The notes beneath the pieces are model-generated. The model made no database searches. It worked only from the letters and a program-made list of their open reading frames with translations, and was not told where the DNA came from. Position numbers and translations under genes: made by a program. A DNA stretch of 64,000 bases. Source: Halocaridina rubra (lineage: Eukaryota > Arthropoda > Malacostraca > Decapoda > Atyidae). The DNA lies in NCBI GenBank assembly GCA_037179515.1, contig JAXCGZ010005685.1, forward strand, positions 105,001 through 169,000. Reading direction: 5' to 3'. This document shows, one piece after another, positions 9,791 through 22,374 of the stretch (the stretch's first letter is position 1; the number at the start of each line of letters is the position of its first letter).

Positions 9791-10287
9791 CAGTGGTTTT
9801 CAACCTTTTTATGCCTATGGCCCACATTTGGCATCCCTAAATACTCATTACCCACTGCAATTGTGCAATGATGATAATGAGATCATTATGAAGCATATTC
9901 AAAATACTTTATTTCTACTTTTTAATTTAAGAAATAAAGCACTTAGTGTGAATAAATCATGTGCATTGTAAGTCACTGTGGCTCAAGCGGTAGCATCCAC
10001 AACTCTGAGGCGTCAGGTCAAGGGTTCGCGCCCCGTCACGGTCTGAGGTTAGCAAGGGCATGCACACAGGGCAACGATTACATCTGCCAAAACAAGTCCT
10101 TCTCAAGAAGGCAACCGTCCTAGTCCTTGGTAGAATAGGGAGTCCGTGACTTAAATCCGGAAACCGGAAATCATGTGCCTGGTAATCCAAACTCAAATTA
10201 GACTTTTTAATCTAGGAAATTAAATTTAGAAGATATCCGTGGCCCTCCCTTGACAACTGCCCATGGCCGACAGGTTGAACACCACTG
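9791..10287. mobile_element. hAT-like MITE with 8-bp target duplication
   Basis: The left end CAGTGGTTTTCAACC and right end (reverse complement CAGTGGTGTTCAACC) are inverted repeats of the hAT type (family knowledge). Flanks are CATTAGGC at 9783-9790 and CATTTGGC at 10288-10295, 7 of 8 identical, matching the 8-bp duplication of hAT elements. No transposase is present. A SINE-A is nested inside. Confidence 0.75.
9972..10167 (+). mobile_element. SINE-A nested in the hAT-like MITE
   Basis: Complete SINE-A with head boxes TGGCTCAAGCGGTAGC and GGTCAAGGGTTCGCGCC. It is flanked by a duplication of about 18 bp starting AAATCATGTGC (9954-9971 and 10168-10185, a few mismatches), so it inserted after the MITE. 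Confidence 0.85.
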
Positions 10288-10558
10288 CATTTGGCCATAC
10301 TGAAAAGAAATTCTTGAAGGCCAGTTGCTCGAAACATACGTGTATATGTACATGGGTAGTGAATGCGTAATTGTTAGTCAATTCCACTCAAGGAAAAGAG
10401 AGAACCTTCACAAACATAAGACAGTGGCCTCAAAATACACATTCACCGTCATATAATATACCTCAATCCCTCTTCTTAACTCCATGGGGTATGTCAGTGG
10501 AGCAGGGAAGAGAGAGTGCATTAGACAAGAATGAGCGGAGAAAGATTTTGTATGCTAG

Positions 10559-10776
10559 CAAGCCTCCTGGCTAGACAGTGGTAAAGCGCTGGCCTCGCTT
10601 TCGCAAGGTCGACGGATCGCACCTCGTCCAGGCAAGAGAGTTTAAGCTGTTTACTGGGGAGGTTACTGCTGTGGCTGGGCACCACAGTGGGGGGGGCTGT
10701 GCCAGCTGGCGACCGCCCTATAGGTCCTACATGACCCATTCCACCCATCCGTGGGTGGAGAATCTAAAACAACAAC
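10559..10776 (+). mobile_element. SINE-B copy
   Basis: Full-length layout: CTCCTGGCTAGACAGTGG (A-box-like), GGTCGACGGATCGCACC (B-box-like), then body and CTAAAACAACAAC tail. Confidence 0.85.
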
Positions 10777-11625
10777 GTATGCTAGCACCGTGATTTGGGA
10801 CGGGTGAGTGTGGGGGTGATTTGATATGAGATGAAGTGGTAGAGGTAATCCAGCTTCGACGGTGGAAATCCTATGTCAGTGACTATACATGCACAAATGA
10901 GACAAGAGCTTAAAGATATATAGGACGTTAAGAACTTGGCCAAATTAGAAAAAAAATATGCCTATTTATTAACACATACAATAGCAGTAATTTCTTGTAA
11001 GGGGTGGCCGAGTCAAAAGCACTCCCTTTAAGATAAAATTTGACTCCCCTTTTTCCACATTTCAGTTAGGGGTAAAATTTTTGTGTTTGAACAAGTGAAT
11101 GAAATTCCTCTTGTAAATAAACTCCCAGATGAGATGAGTGCTTGCTTTAGACTATTAAAATGCTAAGTTTTAAACTATAACTATAACAAAGGTGAGGGTT
11201 GGGAAGGCAGCGCAGTACTTGCAATTATGCAAATGTAAGAGTACCCGTCTATCCGGGTTCTTGTCTTAGCTCAGGGTGACTTCCACGTGTTCTGGAACAC
11301 GCTGTCTCTGTAACGGCATTATCACCAGCTAACTAGTAACTTAATATTTCGTGTATCAAAAGTCGTTTAATACTTCTTGTATAAAATGCTCCACGTATGC
11401 AAGTACAACACAAGATGAGTAATACCACTTGCTTCTATTAAAATTGGATCTAATACTTCGTTGAGTATATTTATCTCCTCAGAATACAAAGTTGGTGATA
11501 AGTTGTAAGACGACTGATGTCCATCTTTTATTTATTAGATATATGGGTGTGTCAAGGTGAAGGCTTGAGTGAAATAAATATTGGGATTTGCATATCTTTT
11601 AATATTTTTGTCTCATCTCCCGCAG
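10777..11625. other. No gene seen; leads into a strong splice acceptor
   Basis: Mostly single-copy AT-rich sequence. The last 50 bases form a pyrimidine-rich tract ending TCTCATCTCCCGCAG, the acceptor of the next exon, so at least the 3' part of this stretch is presumably intron. Confidence 0.5.
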
Positions 11626-11729
11626 ATGCCACACCATATGGACCCGGAGGTCGCCGACGTCGCGTGGCTGGCTTGCATCATGAAAGGGCTCCGGGCAAAA
11701 AGAACATCCCTGCCAGAGGGGGGGTCGCG
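11626..11729 (+). CDS. Modular gene, basic exon (phase 1 in, phase 0 out)
   Basis: A GC-rich 104-bp segment stands out from AT-rich surroundings and is bounded by a strong acceptor (TCTCATCTCCCGCAG) and a consensus donor (GCG|GTAAGT). Two frames are open. The one that leaves the exon in phase 0 reads ATPYGPGGRRRRVAGLHHER and then APGKKNIPARGGVA, a strongly basic peptide; the first two bases complete a codon begun upstream. It is preferred because the next exon must be entered in phase 0. The other frame has an ATG at the first base (MPHHMDPEVADVAW...) but would leave in phase 2. No domain is recognised. The 5' exon or exons before it were not found and may lie outside the window. Confidence 0.6.
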
Positions 11730-11765
11730 GTAAGTAATCCCATGTCTATTCTCGTCTTCATTTTA

Positions 11766-11993
11766 CAAGCCTCCTGGCTAGTACAGTGGTAACGCGCTGG
11801 CCTCGCATTTGCGAGGTCGACGGATCGCGCCTTGTCCAGGCAAGAGAGTTTAAGCTGTTTACTGGGGAGGTTACTGCTGTGGCTGGGCACCACAGTGGGA
11901 GGTTGGGGCCTGTGCCAGCTGGCGACCGCCCTATGGGTCCTCCATGACCCATTCCACCCATCCGTGGGTGGAGAATCTAAAAAACAAAAAAAA
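11766..11993 (+). mobile_element. SINE-B copy inside an intron
   Basis: Full-length SINE-B starting 36 bases after the GTAAGT donor of the basic exon. Head AGCCTCCTGGCTAGTACAG, B-box-like GGTCGACGGATCGCGCC, tail AATCTAAAAAACAAAAAAAA. Likely target duplication is CATTTTAC at the left end against CATTTTAT at the right. Confidence 0.85.
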
Positions 11994-13667
11994 TCATTTT
12001 ATAAGGCGCCTCATGTAGAGATTAGATTGTTTGTTTGGTCTTCATAACTCTTGCTCTTAATATCTGATGTGAAACTTTACCCTCTTTTCTTATGGAATCC
12101 TTTTTACAGTATCCTTTATGTAGTACTGTAGTTCACAATTTCTCTGTAATCCTTAGAGTACTGATGATCCTAATACTTATATATCTCATTTGTCTCAGTT
12201 ACTTCTTGATATTCTGCAAACTGCAGAATGGTGTAAATTCAAATATCCTTAGCGTTGCTCCTTCCTTCTTAATGCTTATTAATTTATTAATTTTTCCAAC
12301 CTAGTTAGTCCCTGTTAACAGCATAAAGACATTTGGCTGCCTAATATTCTTAATTATTTGTTTAATCCTAAGTACCTTACCTTGTACATATATAAAGTAG
12401 AAATTATTTCAACCTGCTGTTTAAATCTTTTACTGCCTTGGGTTACAGTCTTCCTCTTATGAACTTGTTATTTCTGTCTAAGGTAGACTTAAGTCTTCGT
12501 AATCTGTAGCTTATACAAAAGATAAAAATAAATTTTGAATTTCTCTTTTATTAATGAATATACTCCTTATGATAAGTAGCATATTGCATACCTAATTTTG
12601 CTTGCCCTTGAAAATTGTATCTTTTGATAAAATGGATGCATATTAAACTTTCGGCTAACTAATGCCTCTAATCCAAGAAATGTATTGGTTCTTTAGAAAT
12701 ACAGAAAGCCTTTCACAGAAAAAAAAGAATACTTTTAGATATGATATACATTGTTTCCTACATTTACCCTATATATGCACGTTAAGAGATTCTATATATG
12801 TTACGGCGACCTCTGACGGGAAAAGTTGGAGTTTTTGATGATGTAAACATGTAGAGATTGAATTGTAATATGCTTCTTATCGTTAAGGGTTTCGGATATT
12901 ACGTTCATAGATTCGTTGTGTCTGTTTTATAAGATTATTGTCTCCAAGTCACTCTTTTTTTCTAACAGATATATTGGGACTGTGCTGTTAAAAAAAGATG
13001 ACTTGTGTTTTACTCAGTAGTATATTGACAGAGCAGTTAAAAATTCGATTCTATTTTTCTCATGGCATGGATGTCAAGTTGCTCTTGATGACTTTTCTTA
13101 AATGCTTTGAAAGTAGATTATATTGGACTTTTGTCCATATTTATGTAGTTAAGATTTCAATTTGCTTTTATCATAATTTTTTGGCTTTAAACATTAAATT
13201 TTAATTCATCACTTTACACCACATGCATATGGCCTATTTTACCCATCAACACGCTGAACGCTTACACATAGAAATTATTAAGGCATTGACAGCCCAAATC
13301 TTTGAACACTGTCACTTTGTTTCATTATTTAAACCAGATATTAAAAAAAGAACTCTTACTGATTTGAGCGAGTTATATTTTTTCTATGATAATCTTGCCC
13401 AGACCTTTGGCAAGATGAGATTCCTGTGTTCAGCAAACTCAGGAATATTCTGGACATATATTTAATATACTCAGTGACTATAACACAGCAAATACCCAGC
13501 ACATATTTAACAAAAACTGTGAAATTATCACATCCCATAAGGGTGAAATGGCCACTCTTTAAAACTTGACAAGTAACATTATCAAAGAACATCTATAAGG
13601 TTACAGTTTGTCGAGTAAGAACTCTAATTAGCAAGATGATCTTGACCAGCATATATACCTATCTTAG
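11994..13667. other. Intron, no further exon supported
   Basis: AT-rich, many in-frame stops. Short open frames (for example near 13000-13465) lack coding character. It ends at the acceptor CATATATACCTATCTTAG. Confidence 0.55.
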
Positions 13668-16600
13668 GTTATGTCGATTGGACCTTCACGAAGGAAAGTT
13701 GGGAGGAACACCGATGATATTGTATCAAAGAGTAAATCTTTGGATCGTGAGTCTCGACCCCTTCGGCGCTCATTGATGACCGACACTAAAGATAAAATGA
13801 AGAAAACCATGTCTCTCGATCGTCAGAATGTGCCAGGAGTTACTCGCATCAAACCCACAAACCGTGATCAAACCAGGGAGTCCATCTTTACAAGAGGAAG
13901 GGGAAAGAAAAAAGGTGCTAAAAATAAAGGTAAAGAAAATGCCAGTGATGAAGGCTCATCACTTGGGCTGATTGGTGGCATTGCTGCAGCTGGAACGGCA
14001 GCAGCAGTAACGGGTGGTGTAGTTGCTTCTCAGTTAGGAGAAACAGCAGAGGATATAGTTAGTGCAGCAGCCGAAGGAAGTGATGATATAATACAGGGCA
14101 TAGGAGAATCAGTAGATGAAGTTGCAGGGGATGCAGCTGATGACCAAACTCTTGATGAAACTGCCGATGAACCAGCTGACATTGATGAAGCTGCTGATGA
14201 AGATGGGGAACCTGGTGTAGATGCAGAACCTGAAGCTGAAGTTGAAGCAGCTGAAGAAGTTACAGAAGAAGAGGGAAACGTCGTGGAGCCTGAGATTGAG
14301 GGAGAGGTTGGGGATGAAGCTGAAGGAGAGGAGGCAAATGGTGAGGTAGAGGCTGAAACTGCTGAAGATGTACCACCAGCAGAGGTTGTTGAGGAAGATG
14401 AAGCACCAGCAGAGGCTGTTGAGGAAGGTGAAGCACCTGCAGAAGATGCTGAAGAACAGGAAGCTCCTGCAGAGGCTGCTGTAGAAGATGAAGAACCTGG
14501 AGAGGCTGCTGAGGAAGGTGAAACACCTGGAGAGGTTGCTGAGGAAGGTGAAGCACCTTCAGAGGCTGCTGAAGAAGGTGAAACACCTGCTGATATTGCT
14601 GAAGAAGGTGAAGAACCTGCAGAAGCGGCTGAAGAGGGTGAAGCACCTGCAGAGGCTGCTGAAGAAGATGAAGCACCAGTAGATGCTGCTGAAGAAGGTG
14701 AAGCACCTGCAGAGGCTGCTGAAGAAAGCGAAGCACCTGCAGAGGCTTCTGAGGAAGGTGAAGCACCTGCAGAAGCTGCTGAAGAAGATGAAGTACCAGC
14801 AGACGCTGTGGAGAATGGTGAAGCACCAGCAGATGCTATGGAGGAAGGTGAAGCACCAGCAGATACTGTGGAGGAAGGTGAAGCACCAGCAGAGGCTGCT
14901 GAAGAAGATGCAGTGGCTGCAGAGCCTGCTGAGGAAGGCGAAGCATCTCTGGATGCTGCTGAAGAAGGTGAAACACCTGCTGAGATTGCTGAAAATGATG
15001 CAGCACCTGCAGAGGAAGGTGAAGCAACTGAAGAGGGTGCTGAGGAAGATGAAGCACCTGCAGAAGCTGCTGAAGAAGATGAAGAATCAGCAGACGCTGT
15101 GGAGAATGATGAATCACCAGCAGATGCTGTGGAGGAAGATGAAGCACCAGCAGAGGCTGCTGATGAAGGTGAAGCACCTACAGAGGCTGCTGAAGAAAAT
15201 GATGCACCTGCAGAGGCTGCTGAAGAAGATGAAGCACCTACAGAGGCTGCTGAAGAAGATGAAACACTTGCAGAGGCTGCTGAGGAAGGTCAAACATCTA
15301 CAGAGGCTGCTGAAGAAGGTGAAGCACCTGCAGAGGCTGCCGAGGAAGATGAAGCACCTACGGAGACTGCTGAAGAAAATGAAGCACCTGCAGAGACTGC
15401 TGAAGAAGGTGAGGCACCTACAGAGGCTGCTGAAGAAGATGAAACACCTGCAGAGGCTACTGAGGAGGATCAAACATCTACAGAGGCTGCTGAAGAAGAT
15501 GAAGCACCTGCAGAGGCTGCCGAGGAAGGTGAAGCATCTGAAGCGACTGCTGAGGAAGGTGAAGCAGCTACTGAAGGCACTGAAGAAGATGAAGCACCTG
15601 CAGAGGTTTCTGAAGAAGATGCAGCTTCTGCAGAGGTTACTGGAGAAGATGCAGAACCTGCAGAGGCTACTGAGGAAGGTGAAGCACCAGCAGAGGCTGC
15701 TGAAGAAGGTGAAGCACCTGCAGAGGCTGCTGAAGAAACAGAGGCACCTGAAAATGCTACTGAAGATGATGATGCACCTGCAGAGGCCCCTGAAGAAGGT
15801 GAAGCACCTACAGAAGCTGCTGAAGAAGATGAAACACCTGCAGAGGCTACTGAGGAAGATCAAACATCTACAGAGGCTGCTGAAGAAGATGAAGCTCCTG
15901 CAGAGGCTGTTGAGGAAGGTGAAGCTACTGCAGAGGCTGCTGAAGAAGATGAAGTGCCTGCAAATGTTGCTGAAGAAGATGAAGTACCTGCAGAGGCTGC
16001 TGAAGAAGGTGAAACAGCTATAGAAGATGTTGAAGAAGATACAGCACCTGTAGAGGTTGCTGAAGAAGATGGAACACCTGCAGAGGCAACTGAGGAAGAT
16101 GAAGCACCTGCAGAGGCTCTTGAGGAAGGCGAAGCACCTGCAGAGGCTGTTGAGGAAGGTGAAGCACCTGCAGAGGCTCTTGAGGAAGGTGAAGCACCTG
16201 CAGAGGCCCCTGAAGAAGGTGAAGCACCTGCAGAAGCTGCTGAAGAAGATGAAACAGCTGCAGAGGCTACTGAGGAAGGTGAAATATCTACAGAGGCTGC
16301 TGAAGAAGGTGAAGCACCTGCAGAGGCTGCTGAGGAAGATGAAGCACCTGCAGAGGCTGCTGAAGAAGGGGATGCACCTGTAGAAGATGCTGAGGGTGGT
16401 CCAGAGCCTGCAGAGGCTGTTGATGGAGATGAGGCACCTGAAGAAGCTGGTGAAGTAGAGGAAGCACCTGCAGAGGCTGTTGAAGAGGATGAAGCACCTG
16501 CAGATGTTCTTGAGGAGGATGAAGCACCTGCAGAGGCCCCTGAAGAAGGTGAAGCAACCACAGAGGCTGCTGAAGAAGATGAAACACCTGCAGAGGCTAC

Positions 16601-18743
16601 AGAAGAAGGTGAAACATCTACAGAGGCTGCTGAAGAAGGTGAAGCATCTGTAGAGGATGTTGAGGAAGGTGAAGCACCTGCAGAGGCTGATGAGGGTGGT
16701 CAAGCGCCTGCAGAGGCTGTTGATGGAGATGAGGCACCTGAAGAAGCTGGTGAAGTAGGGGAAGCACCTGCAGAGGCTGTTGAGGAAGGTGAAGCACCTG
16801 CAGAGGCTGTTGAAGAAGGTGAAGCACCTGCAGAGGCTGCTGAGGATGGTGAAGCACCTGCAGAGGCTCTTGAGGAAGGTGAAACACCTGCAGAGGACCC
16901 TGAAGAAGGTGAAGCACCTGCAGAGGCTGCTGAAGAAGATGAAGCAGCTGCAGAGGCTACTGAGGAAGGTGAAACATCTACAGAGGCTGCTGAAGAAGGT
17001 GAAGCACCTGCAGAGGCTGCTGAGGAAGGTGAAGTACCTGCAGAGGCTGCTGAAGAAGGGGATGCACCTGCAGAAGATGCTGAGGGTAGTCAAGAGCCTG
17101 CAGAGGCTGTTGATGGAGATGAGGCACCTGAAGAAGCTGGTGAAGTAGAGGAAGCACCTGTAGAGGCTGTTGAGGAAGGTGAAGCACCTGCAGATGCTCT
17201 TGAGGAGGGTGAAGCACCTGTAGAGGCCCCTGAAGAAGGTGAAGCACCTGCAGAGGCTGCTGAAGAAGATGAAACACCTGCAGAGGCTACTGAGGAAGGT
17301 GAAACATCTACAGAGGCTGCTGAAGAAGATGAAGCACCTGCAGAGGCTGTCGAGGAAGGTGAAGCGCCTGCAGAGGCTGCTGAAGATGAAACACCTGCAG
17401 AGGTTGCTGAAGAAGATTCAGGACTTGCAGAGGAAGGGGAAGCAACTACAGAGGCTGCTGAGGATGTTGAAGCACCTGCAGAGGCTGCTGAAGGAAGTGA
17501 GGATCCTGAAGAACATGCTGAAGAAGATGAATCACCTGTAGAGGCTGTTGATGAAGGTGAAACACCTGCAGAGGCTGCTGAAGAAGGTGAGACACCTACT
17601 GAGGCTGCTGAAGAAAATGAAGCACCTGCAGAGACTGCCGAGGAAGTTGAAGCACCTTCAGAGGGTGCTGAAGAAGGTGAGGTACCAGGTGATGCTGCTG
17701 AAGAAGGCGGAATACCTGGTGAAGCTGTTGAAGATGGAGAGGCACCTGCAGATGCTGCTGAAGAAGGTGAGGCCCCTGCAGATGTTGCTGAAGAAGATGA
17801 AGCACTTGCTGAAGCCAGTGAGGAAGGAGAAGAACCTGCAGATGCTGTTGAAGCAGAAGCACCTGCTGAAGCTTTTGAAGATGGAGAGACACCTGCAGAT
17901 GCTGCTGAAGAAGGTGAAGCAGCTACTGCAGGTGGTGAGGAAGAAGAGACATCTGCAGTCGCTGCTGAAGATGAGGCACCTGTAGATGCTACTGAAGAAG
18001 GTGAAGCACCTGCTGAAGCTACTGAAACAGATGAGGCACCTGCAGATGCTGCTGAAGAAGGAGAAACACCTACAGATGTTGGTGAAGAAGGCGGAGCACC
18101 TGTTGAAGCTGATGAGGAAGGAGAGGCGCCTGTTGAAACTGGTGAGGAAGGAGAGCCACCTGCAGATGCTGCTGAAGAAGGTGAACCACCTTCAGATGTT
18201 GCTGAGGAGAGTGAAGTACCAGTTGAAAGCGAAGCACCAATAGAAGCAGAAGTGGGTGATGCATTGGAAGTTGCTGCTGAAGCATCAAACACCGATGATG
18301 ATGTATTTATTTCAGTTAATGAAGATGCAGAGCTTGGAACAGTGGGAGATGCTGTGGATAATGATTTAGAAGATGATTCTGGAGATGCTACAATAGAAGA
18401 CCCTCTCGCACTAGCAGGTAATGATGACATTGAAGAATCCAATGCAACATTCTTTGGATCTTTAAAGGCTGCTGTAAGTGAAACTATTTCTGATATCAGG
18501 AATGTAATAAGAAACCAAAATGAAAAACCTGATGAGGAAAATATAATCCAAGACTTGGAACATGGGTTTGATTCTGTAATAGATGATAATAATAAACCAA
18601 CAGGAACAGAGGCACTTGAAGAAGTGGGGGCAGATGAATTTGAAACTAGAGCCAACTTCCCTGCAGATGATACTTCTGAAGATGGACTGACAGCACTGGA
18701 AAATGGGTTAACAGCTCCAATACCCCCTTTTACGTCAGATGAG
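13668..18743 (+). CDS. Modular gene, giant acidic Glu/Ala/Pro repeat exon
   Basis: A single open frame runs from 13668 to a TGA at 18771-18773; I place the exon end at the phase-0 donor GAG|GTAGGT (18743/18744). Read-through instead gives a short alternative C-terminus. From the first Met (13671): residues 1-95 are basic, with two SLDR motifs and a KKKGAKNKGK cluster. About 98-122 form an Ala/Gly/Val hydrophobic stretch (LIGGIAAAGTAAAVTGGVVA). About 230-1520 are an extremely acidic, roughly 10-residue repeat (EAPAEAAEEG and variants). The rest is a unique acidic tail containing FFGSLKAAVSETISDIRNVI. No catalytic domain is seen; the bulk must be intrinsically disordered. TAG lies in frame directly before 13668, so either translation starts at 13671 or the exon is entered by splicing. 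The role is unknown; a disordered spacer or scaffold segment is an inference. Confidence 0.8.
14370..18230 (+). repeat. Coding 30-bp minisatellite
   Basis: About 3.9 kb of 30-bp units (GAAGCACCTGCAGAGGCTGC type) with occasional indels of whole codons. Higher-order copies exist: a GTTGATGGAGATGAGGCACC block recurs at about 16419, 16719 and 17109. Because units contain few stop triplets in any frame, long spurious open frames (up to 659 codons) appear on the minus strand. Confidence 0.95.
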
Positions 18744-18773
18744 GTAGGTCTTAATGGAGAAATTGAACTGTGA

Positions 18774-19645
18774 GTTGTGTGTCACTTTAGACAATACAGT
18801 GTTCCAAAACAGGGTTATTCTTGCAAGAACTAAATGAAAATCTTGCAAGTATTTTTTATAATGTTGCAATGCTTTCAGAATAGTTACTTTTAGATAGAGA
18901 CTCACATATGACTTGAGTAACTAAGCCACCTCTCACTTGGAAAAATCTCATATTCAGCTTATGTAAACTTTAATTTTATTGTTTAAATTACTTATCTTGT
19001 TGTTTGAAACTTTTATTAAGTTAGCTTGCAGTGCATTTGTTTAAAGATATTAATCTCTTGCTCTTTCACATGCCTAATGTTGGGTCAGTTTTAGATTTCA
19101 GCATGCTTATATATCCTTTAGTCACCATCATTTGATAATGATGTAAGAACCATAGGTTAGCCACAAGAAATATAAATGAGAAGGCGTACTTGCTGCAGTT
19201 AAACTATGAACCAGTAAAATCTGTACTAGGAGAGAGCTAGAAAATATAGTATTTTGTAGTCACAAGATTACTCTAGAAGTGGCTCAGTATAACTTATCCA
19301 TTTGGATGGGATTTGTGTAATCTTTTCTTGTATTATTATTGTCATCAAATTTACTGTACTGCTTTTTATGCATCACTTTGGTTTGTAAGACTTTTGATAA
19401 ACATATTCAACACTTGGTCTTTCTAGCCATAACACAAAAAAATATGGAGGAATGCCTTTTTGTGTTTTTTCTAATTACTGTATCATGTTCACTAGAATAA
19501 GTGAAACATATTACGACAGTGAAGTATTAAAAAAATGAGCAGCATGTTCACCAAATCGAGATACACGATGAATGAGGTTGGTGCTCTTGCTCATCACCTT
19601 TCTTGTTTTGGGTTTTGCCACTGGGTGTAATTGCGTATGATGCAG
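18774..19645. other. Intron, no exon supported
   Basis: AT-rich with no supported open segment between the acidic exon and the next phase-0 exon. It contains a CTTTCTTGTTTTGGGTTTTGC tract upstream of the acceptor. Confidence 0.55.
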
Positions 19646-19759
19646 AGTGACGATGATGATGAAGATGACGCTGTGGGTGGCGTCGTGGCCGTTGGTGCGG
19701 CTAGTGCTGCTGTTCTGGCTGCTGGCACGAGCATAGCCGCTGTCAACCCTTTGCCCAGT
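19646..19759 (+). CDS. Modular gene, Asp cluster plus hydrophobic exon
   Basis: A 114-bp, GC-rich, phase 0-0 segment after acceptor ATGATGCAG and before donor AGT|GTGCGT. It encodes SDDDDEDDAVGGVVAVGAAS followed by AAVLAAGTSIAAVNPLPS: an acidic cluster and then about 25 small hydrophobic residues. The hydrophobic part resembles the Ala/Gly/Val stretch in the preceding exon (GGIAAAGTAAAVTGGVV), suggesting an internal duplication. It joins the acidic exon in frame if donor 18744 is used. Without splicing the frame reaches TAG after seven more codons. It could be a membrane-associating or a low-complexity Ala segment. Confidence 0.6.
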
Positions 19760-20825
19760 GTGCGTACTATTCACACTCATTAGCACGCTCGACTTTTCTT
19801 GTTGAGTTAGGACACTACTGCTGATACACTATACTCACTTTGTTTTTAATGGAATGTAACACTGAATCACGCCACAGAAAAAACTTCAACAATATTTCTG
19901 TTCACTGTGTGTGAATTCTTTGTTCTTTTTGTTTTGATGTTTTCAACCTACTCTTAGGAATAAGTTTTGTCCTCTGCCAGCTAAACGTTGCTTTTCCTAA
20001 CATTTAAAAGTTCAAAATTGTAATATTAATAATGACAATGTACAATAAAGAGCTTGAATGACTGTGGTTAAAATGGTGTTATGGTGGACATTACAACCAC
20101 ATATCACAAAGTTAATTATACTATTATATATTCCAATTGTGTATACTCAAACATGCATTATTCAAAACTGTGTAAGATGTGGGACAGCTGTACTTAAAAG
20201 TTACTGAATTTGCACTGTGGTTCCACTTCTGTATTTGGAACACGGTTTTCTCCACCATGTTACCTGTTTATTAGAGGCAGTGAGGATTTGGGTATAGTAT
20301 TTGCAGTTTTAAATCCTCTGCAATTGTAACTTTCTGCTCTAGTTTGAATATTATTTATCTTTTGCAATACCAACAGAGCAAATGCTTTGGAAGTAAAGTT
20401 AATAAATATTAACTTTATATGCATAGCAACCCCATCCCCTTGTTTACTAAGAAAGTAATGTTTGAAATTGCCTTCAGTAATAAGAGAGAAGAGCATGTTG
20501 TCTGTGGGAGCCTTATGTTTTAAATGACATAAAAAATATCACCTTGCACAGAAAGTCCTGAATCCATGATATATTCCCACTTTTCAATTTTTTTTTTCTA
20601 ACATTTGAAAATTCAATACTAATTAAGTAGTGTTCATTTTATAGCTAGAGGATTATGCCAAGAGTATCTGAAAAGATAAATCCTTCACTGTACATATAGC
20701 ACAAAAAATATTGCATTTCTCTACTATATAGCATCATAAAACAAAATTACATGTACAAAGAGATATGTACATACTATGTTCTGTACAACTATAGTTACTA
20801 CAAACCCTTTTTTTGTGACTTGCAG
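19760..20825. other. Intron, nothing else supported
   Basis: AT-rich sequence without a supported exon. It ends with the pyrimidine tract CCCTTTTTTTGTGACTTGCAG. Confidence 0.5.
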
Positions 20826-20885
20826 AACACAGATACCTTACCTAAGCTCAAGAGGAGTTTAATAGGGTTTCTTTGCAGTAAATGA
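20826..20885 (+). CDS. Candidate alternative last exon
   Basis: After a strong acceptor (a T-rich tract ending GTGACTTGCAG), phase 0 reads NTDTLPKLKRSLIGFLCSK and then TGA at 20883-20885. It would give the modular gene a short basic/hydrophobic C-terminus. A 19-codon open frame after a chance AG is not rare in AT-rich DNA, so support rests mainly on acceptor quality and phase agreement with the firm exons. Confidence 0.35.
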   Translation, partial: NTDTLPKLKRSLIGFLCSK

Positions 20886-21068
20886 TTATTATTTATTGCA
20901 ATTTTTTAAGTAGAATCAGATTGACATATAGTGGAGTTGGTAATTTGCAGACCAAATGACAAAAGGCTTTGCACCTCAGTAATGTAAAGATTATTTATTC
21001 TTTCTTATAAACTATTTACCATGTATATTTTTTTAATCAGAACTTTTGACAAATGCTACAATTAGTAA

Positions 21069-21178
<110 letters not shown>

Positions 21179-21400
21179 ATTAAGCTGTCATCATTACTGA
21201 TGCAGTGTAACTTATATATTTACCCAAGACCATTTGCCACACGTCAGTAGCCTTCCATTTTAAACAATATCTGAGTGCAAATCTTCATGTAGGATGTACA
21301 TTTATACACCTCTGAACACTTAGTCATAACCTTACCTTATGGAACTGTTACAGTCTCCTGTTGTTCTAATTAAATTATTTATTATTGTAAAGGCGAAGTA

Positions 21401-21592
21401 GTCACTGTGGCTCAAGCGGTAGCGTCCACGACCCTGAGGCGTCAGGTAGAGGGTTCGCGCCCCGTCACGGTCTGAGGTTAGCAAGGACATGCACTCAGGG
21501 TAACAATTACATCTGCCAATAGTAGTCCTTCGCAAGAAGGCAACCATCCTAGCTCTTGGTAGCAAAGGGAGTCCGTGATGTAACGCTGGAAT
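21401..21592 (+). mobile_element. SINE-A, complete copy with target-site duplication
   Basis: A-box-like TGGCTCAAGCGGTAGCG, then GGTAGAGGGTTCGCGCC, body and tail. Flanks ATTATTGTAAAGGCGAAGT (21381-21399) and ATTATTGTAAAAGCGAGGT (21593-21611) form a 19-bp duplication with two mismatches. Confidence 0.85.
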
Positions 21593-21611
21593 ATTATTGT
21601 AAAAGCGAGGT

Positions 21612-22242
<631 letters not shown>

Positions 22243-22374
22243 TGTACTGTATATGTATATAGTTGCATGGTACTTAAGCTTGCATAATGTGTTAGTGGAG
22301 AAGTTACTTAGCGCCAGTATTAGAAATTAATGAATATTCACATAAAAATTACAGAGCTGTTTACCAGATCCATG

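Noticed and set aside
15114..17093. Minus-strand open frame of 659 codons (Cys/Phe/Leu-rich), and long minus-strand Ser/Ala frames up to 521 codons
   Set aside because: They are the antisense of the 30-bp acidic repeat, which lacks stop triplets in several frames. Their composition follows exactly from the unit and the plus frame has better N- and C-terminal unique parts.
18744..18773. Stop at 18771 as the only end of the acidic exon
   Set aside because: Not excluded as an alternative end, but GAG|GTAGGT at 18744 keeps phase 0 into 19646, whereas the stronger-looking GTGAGT donor at 18770 would leave in phase 2.
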